Shown here piece after piece: positions 34,322-46,163 of a stretch of DNA of 64,000 nucleotides. Where the stretch lies: contig OY720349.1 of assembly GCA_963082975.1 (NCBI GenBank), positions 67,640,501-67,704,500 on the forward strand. Direction: 5' to 3'. The position numbers were made by a program, and so were the translations under genes. Each line of letters opens with the position of its first letter. Positions within the stretch are counted from its first letter, which is position 1. Origin of the DNA: Labia minor. Taxonomy: Eukaryota; Arthropoda; Insecta; Dermaptera; Spongiphoridae. A model generated the notes under the pieces. The model was given only the letters and a program-made list of their open reading frames with translations. It did not search any database and was not told where the DNA came from.

Positions 34322-34777
34322 AATTAATTCCAATAAAAATATTTAAGAATGTTAGTTAAAAGTTCAATTCATAAAAGAGATTTTTAAATACGTTTATATA
34401 CGAGTATATAGAAGATTTCTGATTGTACGTACATTGACGGAATAATGTAATAATTGAGGGGAGGCTGTTGCTGGGTAATGACAATGCTCTTTGCCCGATT
34501 ACAGTGCCCCCAACGGTGTTTACATTTTTTCCGTCACTATACATTCATAATCACTAACAATCTTTCCATGATAATAACAAAATATATATATATATATATA
34601 TATATGCTATTATAAATTAATATGAAACCGATTGAGAAAGGGCATTGTCATTACCCAGCAACAGCCTCCCCTGGCGTTTACATTATTCCGTCAATGTACA
34701 TACAATAAGAGATCTTCTATAATCGTATTTAAAAATCTCTTTCATTAACATTCTTAAATATTTTTAGAATTAAGGAT
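34322..34777. mobile_element. Foldback element with ~150-175-bp arms
   Basis: The left arm (34322 to about 34498) and the right arm (about 34630-34777) are inverted copies. Shared parts include AATATTTAAGAATGTTA, AGAGATTTTTAAATACG, TACATTGACGGAATAATGTA and GAGGCTGTTGCTGGGTAATG. The left arm carries a ~15-base insertion relative to the right. The spacer contains a third, diverged copy of the TTTACATTNTTCCGTCA motif and a (TA)n. No coding capacity. The outer ends lie in AT-rich DNA and no clear target duplication is seen. Confidence 0.75.
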
Positions 34778-34779
34778 GA

Positions 34780-35045
34780 TAATTTGTAAAGTTGTACCAT
34801 CTCCTCCTTTGGCGTACTTAACACTTGGAGGGGGGCTCAGCCCCCTGTACCCCAGTATTTGGTTTTCAATCATTTTTTGTTTCAATCCGTATACTACAGA
34901 AAACATTGATTTGTTTTTGTGTTCTTATTTAAAATATATTTTAATTTGATCACAATAAATTAATTATATACATATATGTACATATTCTTGTGTATATGTT
35001 ATATTTATCTATCTCTGTGGCTTCATGGCTTCATGGCTTCTTGGC
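34780..35045 (-). mobile_element. Second copy of the LINE-end/hairpin tail, minus strand
   Basis: Read on the minus strand this is a diverged copy of about 4990-5260: TTGGCCAAGAAGCC..GAGATAGATA matches the LINE coding end and ATAG repeat, then AATTAATTTA, AATAAGAACACAAAAA, GATTGAAACAAAA, and GGGTACAGGGGGCTGAGCCCCC. The final hairpin and CTAG end are degraded here. Either a 5'-truncated LINE whose 3' untranslated region is this tail, or a composite element. Confidence 0.65.
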
Positions 35046-35059
35046 CAAAACAAATTTAA

Positions 35060-35230
35060 TAAAATTTATAGCCTATGTTCAAATAGAGATATGTAAGAAT
35101 ATTGTGATGTAATTTTATCGAAATCAGTTCAGCCAATTTTGAGTCGATCGATAACTTCAGAATTTCCGGCAGACAGACAGCCATGAAAAATTCTAAAGTC
35201 ACTCTTGGATTCTAGAGATGATGAATCGAG
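35060..35230 (+). mobile_element. LINE 3' tail remnant
   Basis: ATCGAAATCAGTTCAGCCAA and, after 40 bases, GGCAGACAGACAGCC form a typical non-LTR retrotransposon 3' end. It lies head to head with the minus-strand copy just before it, so two insertions abut here. Confidence 0.5.
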
Positions 35231-36170
35231 AAATTCTGAGCAATGTGTGCAGACAAATTTTCATTTACTTAAATTATACTTATTTATTATATTTTTGTGA
35301 ACTTGATGAGGTTTGATCTATTGTCATTAAGATCCTAAAGACTATCTCATTTGAACTTTGTATGTATTTATGTGTGTGATTGGATTTATTTTAATAAAAT
35401 TATATTTAAAATGAATATTATCCTTTTTTATTAAAAATATATGTTAATGTTATGATAGATTGAAAGATTAAATACTACCAATTTTAAGGAGAGATACATT
35501 ATTTAAAAATAATATTTGTATTTAAAATAAAAACTTCTGCAAATATATGAAATATGTCATGTGATTGTTTATAAGCGCAAATCAATAAAAACAACAAATA
35601 TTTTTTATTATTAATTTTATCAGGTGATGATGAAACACATTTACTTTAGAATATAATTTGAATTAATTTTATGAAAAGAAATTCTAGAATTGAAAAGAAT
35701 AGTTATAAATTTTAATTTTAATCAGTATCATTTCTTCATTCTTTATAAATAAAGATTTGTGATCAAATTTCACTAAGTTCATTAATTTTTATCTATGATA
35801 TATACATTAATTAATATTATTCTAAATTATAGAGTAGGCTGGATAAAATGGACTTGAATCACGATGGCCAATAAAGAAAAAGATGAACTGACAAATATTT
35901 CAAAAGAAATAAAAAACAATTTGCAATGAAGGTCAATTTTTAAGAAAAAGTCAATTGCCATCAAAGAACTCAATACATCTTGCCTTGAACTTTTTCGTAT
36001 TCCAAATTCTTATCCAATTCATGCAATCTGAAGGCACTTAATGGGAGACCAACATGCCGTTCGATGACCATTCAAAGATAAAATGATTAAAGAGAATAAT
36101 CCCCTATCTTATTTTTTTTTTATTTTATCCATGACCCAGGAAGATAGGATACACGCGACTTTCTATTTAT

Positions 36171-36226
<56 letters not shown>

Positions 36227-37740
36227 AATGACTGAATTAATTGTATTGTTTCAGAGTTAACTTCGCACTAGAACTGCTATGCCATTATGTATTTCGAAAT
36301 TTGATAAAGTAAGGGCTGTATATTATATTTACAAATTGCATGATTCCTCGCAATACATTTTCCATGATATTCCTTTATCAATTAATCCCTTGAAATCTTT
36401 CATTTGGAAGAAATCCCTCTCAAACAAAAAAAGAAGACATTTTTCAAATAATGAAATGAAAGAAAAGTCTTCAAATATCGAAGAAGAAATCAATATTTTT
36501 GTTTGTATGAGTCATTTGTTTAGCTTATATTAATAAAATTATGAGTAAATTTGTTCAGTATTATCTTTAAGCTTTCAAGGTTTCAAAACAAAACTACACA
36601 TTTCTCTAATCACTTTTAAGTCACTTAACAATTTTCATTGTTTTACTATGAATCGGTTCAAATTTGTTTTAATTATGTAAAAATGTAAATATAATGAGAA
36701 TGTAATTTCGAATAATTAATCCGCATTACATTTGTGACATATATAATATAAATAATAAATTATAACTCAAGTTAGTTGATTAATATGTTAATATTAACAT
36801 ATGACTCTGATAATGAGACCTATTCAGAGGAACCATATTTATTATTTATAATAGATTCAATTTAATCATTTTTATATGTCAGTGGAAATATTTCAGTTGT
36901 GGCCTAATCCCACTTCTGCTACCTTTGAAACAATCCCATTTTTGATTGATATTTTTAATATTTATTTTATTTTTATTTACACGTATTATATTTTAATATA
37001 AACAGAATAAATATTTTTTTTTTTTTAAATTGTTTTTAAAATCACTTTTGAACGAATTCATTTTAGTATTATATAATTTAAAAAAATATATGCTATATAT
37101 TCTTATCTATTTAAAGATTCAAAAATTAAAATTAAACCAATTAAATCAAACCGTTAGAGACCGTTAGTAATAAGAAACTTTTTCAAATTTTTCTATTATT
37201 TTATTGAGATTTCTGTATGAAATTTTTTATTGTTTATAAATTAAAGAGCAGTATATAGTCATAATATATAAAATCTAAATAAAATAAACCTAATAGTTTT
37301 AATTAAATTAATTGTGAGAAATATGCAAAGATAAAAAATCATTGCTGAGATATTTAGAATTGAGAAAAAAAAAAGTATGATAACAGAAATTTTTACTTAT
37401 TTATAGTCAATATTTATATAAAATAATAATAATAATTTTACTCTAACAAGTATAATTATAACTTCCTTTCCAATCTTTGTTTAACAAATTCATTTTATAA
37501 TCATAATGATAATGAAAATAACACATCCTTGAAACTATAATTAATTCTAATTATTCTTATTTCATTTATTAATATTTATTATTATTAGATACTGATAAAT
37601 GAAATTAATTATTTTGATCTTTTTAACCTAGATTTTGAATTGAGATTAAAATGAAAAAGCTATCGTATATATACATATATATCTAAAAAAAAAATTTCGA
37701 TATGGAATATTTTTTTCTAATTGAGATATCCTAAAATTTT
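35231..37740. other. AT-rich stretch with TA/GA microsatellite
   Basis: A (TA)n then (GA)n block covers about 36170-36228. No gene is supported. A plus-strand candidate micro-exon near 36255-36308 is discussed among the findings. Confidence 0.45.
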
Positions 37741-37748
37741 GAGAACAT

Positions 37749-38088
37749 GACCTTTGACTGTATTAAATTTCATCTACCAATACAGATCTAGGTTATTATG
37801 CTTATTATTCAATAATTATATTATAATAATTAGAAACGAGTAGGGTCAAGGTTAGTAAAAGAAATTGGTGTAGTAATATACAAAAAGATGCTGCGGCTTG
37901 TATTTGACTTTATATCTATTAATATTGGGTAAGAAGTTATCGATGTCGAATTTTGGGATTTTGTTTTTAAATTTTGTTTGTTATAATAGTTTAGCTCTAA
38001 TAAATATAAAATCCTAATTTATAAAGACTAGTAGGGTCAAGTTGAATAATAAATATATTTAAGATGAAACTTAATACAGTCAAAATTC
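37749..38088. repeat. Weak inverted repeat, possible miniature element
   Basis: TTGACTGTATTAAATTTCATC near 37752 and its inverse ATGAAACTTAATACAGTCAA near 38063 are ~21-bp arms with one mismatch. GTAGGGTCAAG occurs twice in direct orientation inside. The outer TACAGTCAAA reading recalls pogo-type ends, but no TA duplication frames them. Confidence 0.35.
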
Positions 38089-38939
38089 ATGTAATGTTAT
38101 TAAACATTGTGGGATAATAGTGACTATAACCTTCTCCTTCAACTTTTCGAATTTCAAACATTAATGACTATTTTTTACCGTTTTTGGTCCCTCAAAATGA
38201 TCCGTACTACAATATTTTATTATTTTATTTTTGTATAATTGTAAATAAAAAGTTATTAGATGTAATCATAGGCACTCCTTTTTTTTTAAATAAATTATAA
38301 ATAAATTTTGAAAATGAAGATAAAATGTAATAGAAAATTTTAATTGTGTATTGATGGTTGAGCGGTAAAAATATAAATAAATAATATAATATTGATCTTA
38401 CTTAATGTAAATAATTTACAATATATGGATTTCTTAAAAAAAAAATTCCTTTTAATTTCTAATTATTAGTTGAAATTTTATATCATCTAATATCCGTGTC
38501 TGGTCTTTCAATTCATCGTTATTATTACATTAATTATTTAATAAACAATAAATAACTAACAATTATTTATTATCATTGACGTCATTAGAAATATTTGACT
38601 GCAGGTTTATGAAAATGACTTTTATTATCGGGTATAGTCGTCGTATAGTTAATTTAAAGATTTAAGAAATGATATAGGGCATTTAAGAAGTACAAGGCCA
38701 AGAAGGGAAAAATTCAATAATATTTGCATAATCGCTCGATGAATGAACTCCTTAATTCTTTTCTTTTAATTTAAATAAATTTTTAATACACATGATTTAA
38801 GTTTTGAATTTTTTTTTTAAATAATCAATTATATAAATTTTTTGATAAACAATTTAAAAGAATTGTTTCTGATCATGTTATTACTTCTGAAAAAAAAATG
38901 AATTAATTAGAAACAAACCGAATGTATAAATTAGTAACC

Positions 38940-39240
38940 TACGAGATTACAGAACCTAAGTATTAAACTTTTTCTACATTTTCAAATTCTATGTTTTGTA
39001 TATTAAGATTTTGTGTATTATTCTATTCCTCTCTCCTACTAAATATTTTGTCTTAACATTATTAATTTCAAGCCCCACCTATTTCCCATTGTCTATTATT
39101 TTTACTATCTCATCTTTAATTGAGTTTATCGAATCTCCTATTATATTTAAATCGTCCGCGTAACCTAATACTTGAATTTTTTGCCTAAATGGACCTCGTT
39201 CGAAAGTCTTATAATCCATATAAAAAACAAAAAATTAAAA
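38940..39240 (-). mobile_element. LINE reverse transcriptase palm fragment, minus strand
   Basis: The minus strand reads TFERGPFRQKIQ, then LGYADDLNIIGDS (about 39175-39137), IDNGK, a stop, VGLEINNVKTKYLVGERN, and after a shift NIEFENVEKV. It keeps the canonical YADD that is YLDD in the copy at 4000-5045; the shared LGY-DDLNIIGDS shows both belong to one family. At least one stop and one frame change are visible. Both 5' and 3' portions are missing. Confidence 0.8.
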
Positions 39241-41050
39241 AAATTTTATAGTTATCGAAAAATACCCACTCTGTCGCACTGCTTATTAAAATAAAAATAA
39301 AAATGATTATTTGAACTTAGAGGAAAAGGACGAATGTTTTGATGTTTAGAAAGAACTACTAAGTGATAAAATAATAATTTATAAATCCGACAAATACATT
39401 TGACCACGAATCTCAATGCATGACGAGTACTTAAAAATGTATATATATAGGTATATATTTTTAACAATAAGTAACTATTTCATTTCATTCACACTTGAAT
39501 GTCAATTTCATTGTCATAAGGATGTTTTAGAAAGTTTTTCATTAAATAAATTGCCAAAAAAATGAAATTATTCCGAGTCTAGTATATAAAAAAACCATAA
39601 TTAAATATCACAAAATTAATAATAATGACAATTCGGAAATATATAAGCCGCTTTCATGTTGTTATTAATACAGACCTTGAGATAACCAAATACAGCGATG
39701 ATTCATCAACTCAGGCATTTTTATAGAGTGAGAGAAAGCAAAAACAAGTAAAAATTATATATATATATACCTATTGGTTAATGAGTTAATACATACATTT
39801 AAATTGTAAACTTAACAATTTCTATGCATTCCAAATATAGATAGATAGATAGATAGATCGAATTAGAAAATCGTGTATGTTAAGATGTACTTTACAGCTC
39901 AAATAGAAAAATATTAGTGTATAGTTTATTTCTGAAAAATAAACTGGAATAAGTATTAATTAAATATACAGTGGAAAGATAATAATATTATATAATCAGA
40001 AATGAAATAAGAATTAGGAGAGAATGGAAATTAGATGGAAGTGGCACAGAATACGGAGGATTGAAAGAATACGATGCGACTAAGCAATGATAAGTTGAGT
40101 AACGATATGAAAATATATAAATTGAGGGTACAGTTCAATTTAATTATAAGACTTTTCTAATTAAATAGATTCATGGTTATAATTGTATGATCTTGTATTT
40201 GAAAAACCATGTTAATACTGATATAAGGATTGATTTTTTTAAACCTATAAAAAATTGAATAATTTTGATTTATTTCCTTTAGTTAATTTAGTTTAAATTT
40301 GGTATTTATATCATATATTAATTAATTGAGTTAAATCAAATGTTCCATTCATCAAATTAATATTTAAATTTCCATATATATATTTCATAAACCTATATAA
40401 TTATATGTATTGTATATCCAACTACTTAGTCATGATCAACTTGAAATGATATTAAAAAATCCAAAAAATCATTGAATTTTATTATTAAATATTAATTTTC
40501 TTTAGATTTTCTTTAAATAATCTAACGTTTATTATTTAAAATTAGATCCATTAATAAATTATTTTACAGAAATTTTTATATCTCGCCAATCAACTTTTAA
40601 ATTCATTGGACAGGTGAATTATATTGCATCATTTGTGAAAATACATATGATATTTGTAGATAAGTAGATGTTAGTAGTAAGATAAAAAAATGGAAAGGAA
40701 TTTTTAAATTGATATAATATATATATATAATAAGGAGATTTTAATTAAAAAATCAATTTAAATAATTGAAAAAATAAATCTTAAAACGACTTAGAATTGA
40801 AAGCAATTGATTCAATTGAAGAATGAAAAAGAATTTTGAAAAGTGTAATAATACGCGATGTGTGTTCTAATTATTTAATACAAGAATGTTTACTGTTGAA
40901 ATGAAGTTTAAAAAATTGTACTATTAATGGTAATTAATTAATTAATTAATTAGTAAAGGGCTGGGTAGCTAAATGCTTCTTTTCTAGGTTGTCATATCTT
41001 GATCCAACGCGCATCTTCAAGGTCATCGCACGTCATAAATTTTAAAACTA
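39241..41050. other. AT-rich non-coding stretch
   Basis: No gene supported. An ATAG microsatellite lies at 39837-39857. A short open patch near 40025-40105 (EWKLDGSGTEYGG) has no splice context that I trust. Confidence 0.45.
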
Positions 41051-41053
41051 ATA

Positions 41054-41571
41054 CGAGGTCTGTTCAAAAGAAAAGGTGAATTTTGAATTTTCGCAGGCTC
41101 TGTACATTCGATTATCGAAATATTTTATATGTTGACATTATCAGCCATTTTGAATTAGTAGTTTGTTTTTGACAACTGAAAAAGTTAGTCACGTTTTTGT
41201 GTGTTCTTCGATTTTTTAAAAGAATCTGTATTAAATTTTGGCGTTAAAAATGGAATAAAGTACTCCAACGTACTTAAAATGTTGACTGTGGTATTCAGAG
41301 GGTTAGTTTACTTTGTCTCAAAAAAATGTTTTTTAAGCACGCCAAGTTCGATCAAAAGTGAAGGTTTTGCTTACTGTTTTCTTTGATTACAATGGCGTGG
41401 CGCATCGTCGGAATCGACGAACGAGCTGTGATGGCCATACCGAAAAGCACTGGCTTAAGTGCATTCTATTTGAGGGAATTACTTGGAAGGGGACAAAATG
41501 GATATTGATGAATACTTCGAAATACTTTTCGAAATAATTCAAAATTCATCTTTTCCTTTGAACAAACCTCG
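41054..41571 (+). mobile_element. Internally deleted mariner, 518 bp
   Basis: TA duplications flank inverted ends CGAGGTCTGTTCAAAAG and CGAGGTTTGTTCAAAGG, whose similarity continues for over 30 bases. Inside, decayed frames show an N-terminal piece (GVKNGIKYSNVLKMLTV, about 41238-41288), then a jump to VLLTVFFDYNGV-like sequence near 41355-41395, and a C-terminal EKHWLKCILFEG with DKMDIDEYFE near 41440-41520. A full mariner is about 1.3 kb, so most of the catalytic region is gone. Non-functional. Confidence 0.9.
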
Positions 41572-41576
41572 TATAT

Positions 41577-41577
<1 letters not shown>

Positions 41578-41607
<30 letters not shown>
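41578..41607. repeat. (TAG)10 microsatellite
   Basis: Ten perfect TAG units begin just four bases after the mariner's right TA. Confidence 0.95.
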
Positions 41608-42041
41608 AAATATTTTAATTTTTTTATATATTCAATGACGTTGAAGTGGATTCAATTTCTATAAAAGAGATCTGTTTCTGAATTTAGTGTGATGTATTGT
41701 ATCTTCAATTCCTTAGCAAAAATCAAAAATTTTAAGTTGCCTAGGATCACGGGGAAATAGAAATCCAAATTGTGATTATAATCTTCAATGTTAAAAAAAA
41801 AGTTAATAATTTTAATCTAAGATACTTTTATATTTATTGGAGAGTGGATTTTTTATTTAAAATCTTTTTATATGGAAAACAAAATTATGTATATGTATTA
41901 TATATAAGAAAATAAAATAAATAAATAAATGAAATCAATATTAGGAAATCGATTAACGGATTGATTGACAAGGTGTCAATTTCTTAGATAAATATTTTTA
42001 AACATTTCTTTTTTAACATTAGTATAATAATAGAATACGAT

Positions 42042-42331
42042 CACATTCGCCTCAAATATTTTTTACCTGCACCTTTTTCTAGAAGTGTGCAATATTTTTT
42101 GTTCTGAATTAAAACAAATTCTATTTGAAAATAATACCCAACAAATTTAATACCTATGCAGATATATTTAATTACTTAACCAGTTTAACAAAAAGGGGCA
42201 ATTAAAATCAGTTATATCATGCAAATGAACATTTATTTTATGGAGGGAAAAATTTTCTTGAGCAATAAGTTAAAAAAAAAATTGTGCGCGAGTGTGCGCG
42301 CACACTGGCACACAGTTTAAAGGTAGCACTG
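42042..42331. mobile_element. Non-autonomous hAT-like element, 290 bp
   Basis: A perfect 8-bp duplication AATACGAT (42034-42041, 42332-42339) frames the segment. The right end, read inward, is CAGTGCTACCTTTAAACTG, clearly hAT-like. The left end CACATTCGCCTCAAA is only loosely similar. Near the right end is GTGCGCGAGTGTGCGCGCAC, an alternating purine/pyrimidine block. Unlike the other hATs here the duplication lacks a central TA. Confidence 0.75.
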
Positions 42332-42339
42332 AATACGAT

Positions 42340-45014
42340 ATACTTTTCTTCTCAATTTTTTTTTTTTTTTTTTTTGTTTTGTTTATTTTCGTGTAATAAA
42401 TGCAAAAATATAAAATGTTTTATTTTTAAATCCACGTAAGATAAAAAAAATTATTATTATATAAGTATATATGTATATTCGATATTCGATTTATATATTC
42501 AAAGGGTTTTTTAAAAAAAAAATCTAGTCAAAGGTCATTTTAGGTTAATTTTAGTTCTACTCTGGTCGTTCTATTAAAAATAAAACTTATATAATAGTAC
42601 ATATTGTGTATCTCGTTTGTAATTTTATTTTATTTTATTTTATTTTTCTCTGACAGAGATACTTTTAAGAAAGAATGCGATTAAATGTTGCTTTGTTATA
42701 CGCGTATATATAAATTAAATTTATACATCTAATAACAAAAGTATAGCATTATTTTTAATTCTTCTACGCAGATCCATTTCAAATCAAATATTCTCTCGTT
42801 GATTAAATTGTTTGTTTGAAATGTGGGTGGATGGCGACGGCTCTGCCATTTGAACACACACGATAATATTTTCAAAGTGATTGCTATTCTCTTCTTTCAT
42901 TCTCTCTTTCTACAGTTACAAGAATTTTCAAAATTTAAATAAATCATTATAACAACTACATTATTATTTAAAAGTAGAACAAATAAATAATTGTTTATTT
43001 TTGTTTGTTTGTTTTTTTGATTCTATTAATGAAGAGTGTAAAAGAAAAAGAATAAAGAATAAGTAAAAATAAAAATAATATAATAGTTTGTGTGGTTTCT
43101 GAAAGTTAAATTTTTTTTTTTTCGAAAATATAAACGATACATCATTATAATATTTATTTTCTTTTCGAAAAAAATGTTTATTTATTAATGAAACATTTTA
43201 TAATAAGAATGAAAGATTTATTTAATGGTTTAATTTTACAATTAGGCTATTTATAAAATTTGTTTCGCTTACATTGTGTTTTAATGTATACATCATTCGT
43301 CACATTTAATCACACACACACACGATTTTTTTTTTTTTAAATTACTTGATACTTAATTATGCAGTCTTATTGTTGTAGTTTAGAGGAATTTAGATAATAA
43401 AATACAATATATATTTTAATTATTATGTGATATGATAAATATTTGAGTAAGTATTTGATGATTATATATTTTTGCTATAAATATATTGATTAAAGTAATT
43501 AAATTAAATGCAAATAATATCTAATATTATAATTTATAAATGAATTCATTTAATTTTAAAAATTTCAATTCATCAATTCTCCGATTAATTCAAATAATAC
43601 AAATTCATATTGTATTATAAAAAAAACAAACAAATGATTAATTATAGTATTACAGTCGTAAGTTACTTTTTTATATAAAATTTATGTATTTATTTATTAT
43701 TTCTTATTTAATTTATTACTATTTTTTTATTAACATAATAATGTATTTTTACTAAATATAGATTGAAATTTTATTTTGATGGTTTTATTTTGATGGTATT
43801 ATTTTGGTGGTATTTTATAAAATTAAATATTTTGAGTAAGGTCAGTTTTAATTAGGTTCAGTGTAATTTTTTAATTGCTTAAAGAAATTTCGAAAGTTAT
43901 ATCACAATGAAAAAAATTTCCTTTAGGTAACTTTTACAATTTATTATTATTATCCAATGTAAATTATCATTAAAATTTATTTGTAAAATTCAAATAACAT
44001 GATTCAATGAAACTCTAGAATTAAATATTAGAAATTACCGTACTCTAAATCTAATATAATCAATAAAAAGTGAAAAATATCTTGTTTTATTCTAAAATAT
44101 ATCCCTATGATATTACGAAATTATAAAACTTCAAAGCCGCAGCAATCTCATTCCTACAACTATCTCTTATTGTTTGGTATATTGAAATTCATTCCAGTTC
44201 TATTTATTTATTTATAAGTATCTACATTTATATTATTAGTCAAGAATTGATTTACAAAATAAATAAAATTCAAATTTTTTATTTTGAACTTCAAATTCAT
44301 TCCAAGAACATACTTAGCTTGTGTATCAGTGTGTGTATTTTGTTTCATTTTCAAAAGAAATAATCCCACGCTTCTTTCTATTTTAAATAATTTTAAATTT
44401 TGAAATAAACATGATTAAAAAAACGAAAAAGTGAATAATACAGTCACGCTTATACTAATTTTTTTTTTTAAAATTGCTTTACATGCAAAAATATTATATG
44501 ATTTTTGATACTTATTCTATTCATTATAACGATAGTAAAAATGGTTTCTTATAAAATATTAAAATATTTTTGACTTCTGTATATAAATAATAATAATAAT
44601 AATAATAATAGGTATTCCCAGAGATATTGTTTAGAAAATAGGATTCAGAATTGAAAATTTATATAATTTAGATATATTATTTTATTATTTAATATGACCT
44701 TATTCAAGTTAATTTGAAAAAAATAGTTCTGTCATTCTAAAGTTAAATGAATTGGACTAATTAAAATGTATAAAGTTCATATTAGAAATAACTTCCGCAT
44801 TTTTATTATTTATAATAATTGTTATATGTAATCACCATCATCAATTTTATGATAGAATAATATAATATTGATTTTACTCTCGAAAGAAAGAATTTCCAAT
44901 TTTAAATCCTAGAAATCAATTTAAAGTGCAAGATACTTGAGAAAGAAATTTGAAAAAGATTTTGTAGGCAGACTTTTGAAAATTTTCGATTATATTTAAA
45001 TTTTTTTCAATATT
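42340..45014. other. AT-rich non-coding stretch
   Basis: No gene supported. Poly-T at about 42357-42375, (TAA)n at 44587-44610. Near 42830 a minus-strand ATG frame of 21 codons (MAEPSPSTHIS) sits in a small GC-rich patch but ends early. Confidence 0.45.
44120..44185 (-). mobile_element. Tiny LINE C-terminal relic
   Basis: The minus strand reads TIRDSCRNEIAAALKF, close in pattern to RDTWRNVVVAAKNF of the LINE at 4000-5045. Very short, so only tentative. Confidence 0.3.
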
Positions 45015-45768
45015 GTTCTAAAAAAAAAAGATCAGATGATTTTGCGATGCTCTGAAACATTTCCGATGGAGGGAAGAAAAGTTTTCCAATTTTTCAAGTG
45101 AGTAAAAATTTATATAAAAATCGGAGGTATGTATTAAGAGAATCTCGGAAAAAATCCGATTATTTAGGGAGCCGCAAACCAGAAAAGTTTGAGACCGAGT
45201 GTTTAAATTTTTTTACAAGTTTATTAAAAGCTTTAGATTAATTTAAGTTAAAAGTCTAACAAAATGTTGAAAAGAGGTTTTATTTTTATATCTTTTTAAC
45301 TATTTATAATATTAATTTTTATAAATTTAAAAATTTACCATGGAATCAGAAAGTGATTATACAAGAAAAAGTAATTTTAACTAATAAATATAGTTAAGTA
45401 TATAAACATATTTACAAAAGAAAGTTATTCAGGAATATATATACAACTTTCAATCTTTTGAACATAACTGATTGAGAGTGAACAGCTGTTAACAAAATTT
45501 CATCCATTTTCCCATGATTAACTTGACCTATTTTTGAAATTAAAATTAATTTAATACAAAACTTTTAATTTTACTAAACTTTACAAAACTTTTCTGGTTT
45601 GTGGCTCCCTACTCCCTAAATAATCGCATTTTTTCCGAGGCTCCCTTAATACATTAGATTTTTATATAAATTTTTATTCACTTGAAAAATTCGAAAACTT
45701 TTCTTCCCTCCATCGGAAATGTTTCAGACCATCGCAAAATCATCTGACCTTTATTTTTTTTTTAGAAC
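45015..45768. mobile_element. Long-arm foldback element, 754 bp
   Basis: The arms 45015-45190 and 45586-45768 are inverted copies at about 90% identity by eye. They share GTTCTAAAAAAAAAA at the outer end, CAGATGATTTTGCGATG, AACATTTCCGATGGAGGGAA, CGGAAAAAAT, and AAACCAGAAAAGTTT at the inner end. The ~395-bp centre is AT-rich and non-coding. I see no convincing target duplication, so class is unknown. The right end abuts the pogo-like element at 45790. Confidence 0.85.
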
Positions 45769-45789
45769 AAAAAAATCACTGCATTAATA

Positions 45790-46161
45790 CATTGAACGCT
45801 CTATATAAGCAACTAACTGAACCAAATTCAATAAAAAAGTTTTGTATTGGGAAAAGTTGTTTATAGAGAAAAATTGTATTTAAAGCACAAAAATATTAAT
45901 TAATTAATTAATTAACAGAAACTAACAGAAATTCTAGTAAGTATATTCTAAATAACAGAAATTAACTTCAATATTGGTTAGCACAAAACACAAACATATT
46001 CCAATAATAGAATTTTTTACAATTTGATGTTATGTTTTGAATAGCTATCAGCTGTCAGCTAAAATATTTAGTTTTAAAAAAATTAGTTGCTTATAAAGAA
46101 CAGGTGAACAGGTGAAGAAAAGTTGCTTGTTTAGAGGTTGCTTATTGCTTATTGCTCATTG
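45790..46161. mobile_element. pogo/Tigger-like miniature element, 372 bp
   Basis: TA at 45788-45789 and 46162-46163 frame ends CATTGAACGCTCTATATAAG and, inward from the right, CAATGAGCAATAAGC. Subterminal GTTGCTTATA and GTTGTTTATAGAG motifs repeat at both ends, as in Tigger/pogo elements whose ends read roughly CAGTNNAACCTCTATAA. There is no coding capacity. Confidence 0.6.
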
Positions 46162-46163
46162 TA

